Assembly (NCBI GenBank): GCA_047967505.1
Contig: CM106540.1
Direction: 5' to 3' (one strand)
Origin: Dipteris shenzhenensis
Taxonomy: Eukaryota; Polypodiophyta; Polypodiopsida; Gleicheniales
Length of the DNA stretch: 64,000 nucleotides
Notes under the pieces: model-generated
Told to the model about the DNA's origin: nothing
The model's input: only the letters and a program-made list of their open reading frames with translations
Database searches by the model: none
Program-made: the position numbers and the translations under genes
Shown here: piece after piece, positions 63,501 through 64,000 of the stretch
Numbering within the stretch: position 1 is the first letter of the stretch
How the letters are laid out: each line of letters starts with the position of its first letter

Positions 63501-64000
63501 GTCCTGGCAATGTGCATGGTCTTTGGCCTCTCTATCGTCTCCTCCTTTGGCTCCCTAGAATTTTTTAATGCAACAAGCTAGATTGGTGGAAATACTGAGT
63601 TCTAAATATTCCCTCTTACTTGAGGCTCATAACCACTCAATGTAATCTTTTGGTCTCTAAGGCTCTCAATAATCTTTTGACTCACCAGATGTAATGTTTT
63701 GGTCTCTAAGGCTCTCAGCAATTGCTGAGTTTTTATTACATTTATGTAATCTCTTTTTGTTCAATTTGAGGCTCTCAGTCTGCACTGTTGTTATGAATTG
63801 CATTCTTTGAAGAAATATAAGTGTAGGCATAGAAAGTTGGACGTGATCAATCTAGTTCCTAGATGGTGCAATCCACCAACAATGATTTCATTATTAAAAT
63901 GATGTTTCATTTGCAATCCATAAGGATCATTTGAATGATGTTTTATTTGCAATCCATAGTCCATGATCATCATTTGAACGTGCAATCCTTATAGATTGAA
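63501..64000. other. non-coding end of window with short direct repeats
   Basis: TTTTGGTCTCTAAGGCTCTCA occurs at about 63648 and 63693; ATTTGCAATCCATA occurs twice near 63908 and 63948. No gene seen. Confidence 0.6.

Overview
The window is nuclear DNA from a vascular plant with a large, retrotransposon-rich genome. The clues are a plant-type NADPH-dependent alkenal/enone reductase gene split by introns of up to 25 kb, Ty1/Copia and chromodomain Ty3/Gypsy elements primed by initiator-Met tRNA, plant L1-type LINEs with a DUF4283-like ORF1, and (GA)n/(GT)n microsatellites. A fern or a gymnosperm would fit the intron size. The sequence alone does not settle the species.

The only apparently functional host gene is on the + strand from 10919 to 40723. 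Five exons join without a frame break into a 341-residue medium-chain reductase. Intron 1 is of the GC-AG class, intron 3 is 3.3 kb, and intron 4 is 25.2 kb and built almost entirely of nested retroelements. Upstream lie the broken 3' end of an unrecognised gene (1-1117), a decayed Copia element with target-site duplication (Copia-1, 1643-6832) and about 4 kb of non-coding flank.

Intron 4 (15189-40353) holds, in order: minus-strand Gypsy remnants, a plus-strand Gypsy fragment, Copia-2 (minus, 20040-25028, one LTR rearranged by a small inversion), a coiled-coil ORF remnant, a 2.1-kb LTR-like insertion carrying an array of short inverted repeats, Copia-3 (28895-34148, with its whole gag-to-integrase block inverted inside its own LTRs), another Gypsy remnant, and a minus-strand L1-type LINE. 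Downstream of the gene are a tandemly duplicated 3' flank, an ORF1-only LINE-like element split by a Gypsy chromovirus (Gypsy-2, 42265-48909), a second LINE (50337-55908), a tRNA-derived SINE core, tandem arrays, and a decayed coiled-coil/Cys-rich gene (59764-61875, minus). The last kilobase is mostly unassigned.

Two patterns cut across element classes. First, the 5' leaders of all three Copia elements and both LINEs contain dense clusters of GTAC cores, mostly as CCGTACA/TGTACGG, which resemble SBP/SPL transcription-factor sites. Second, the LTRs carry short perfect inverted repeats with a nearly fixed 4-5 nt spacer and arms that change in a compensating way. The densest set is at 27776-28155. 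LTR divergence judged by eye gives relative ages: Copia-2 youngest, then Copia-3 and Gypsy-2, then Copia-1. No bacterial-type operons, CRISPR arrays or rRNA genes were seen.
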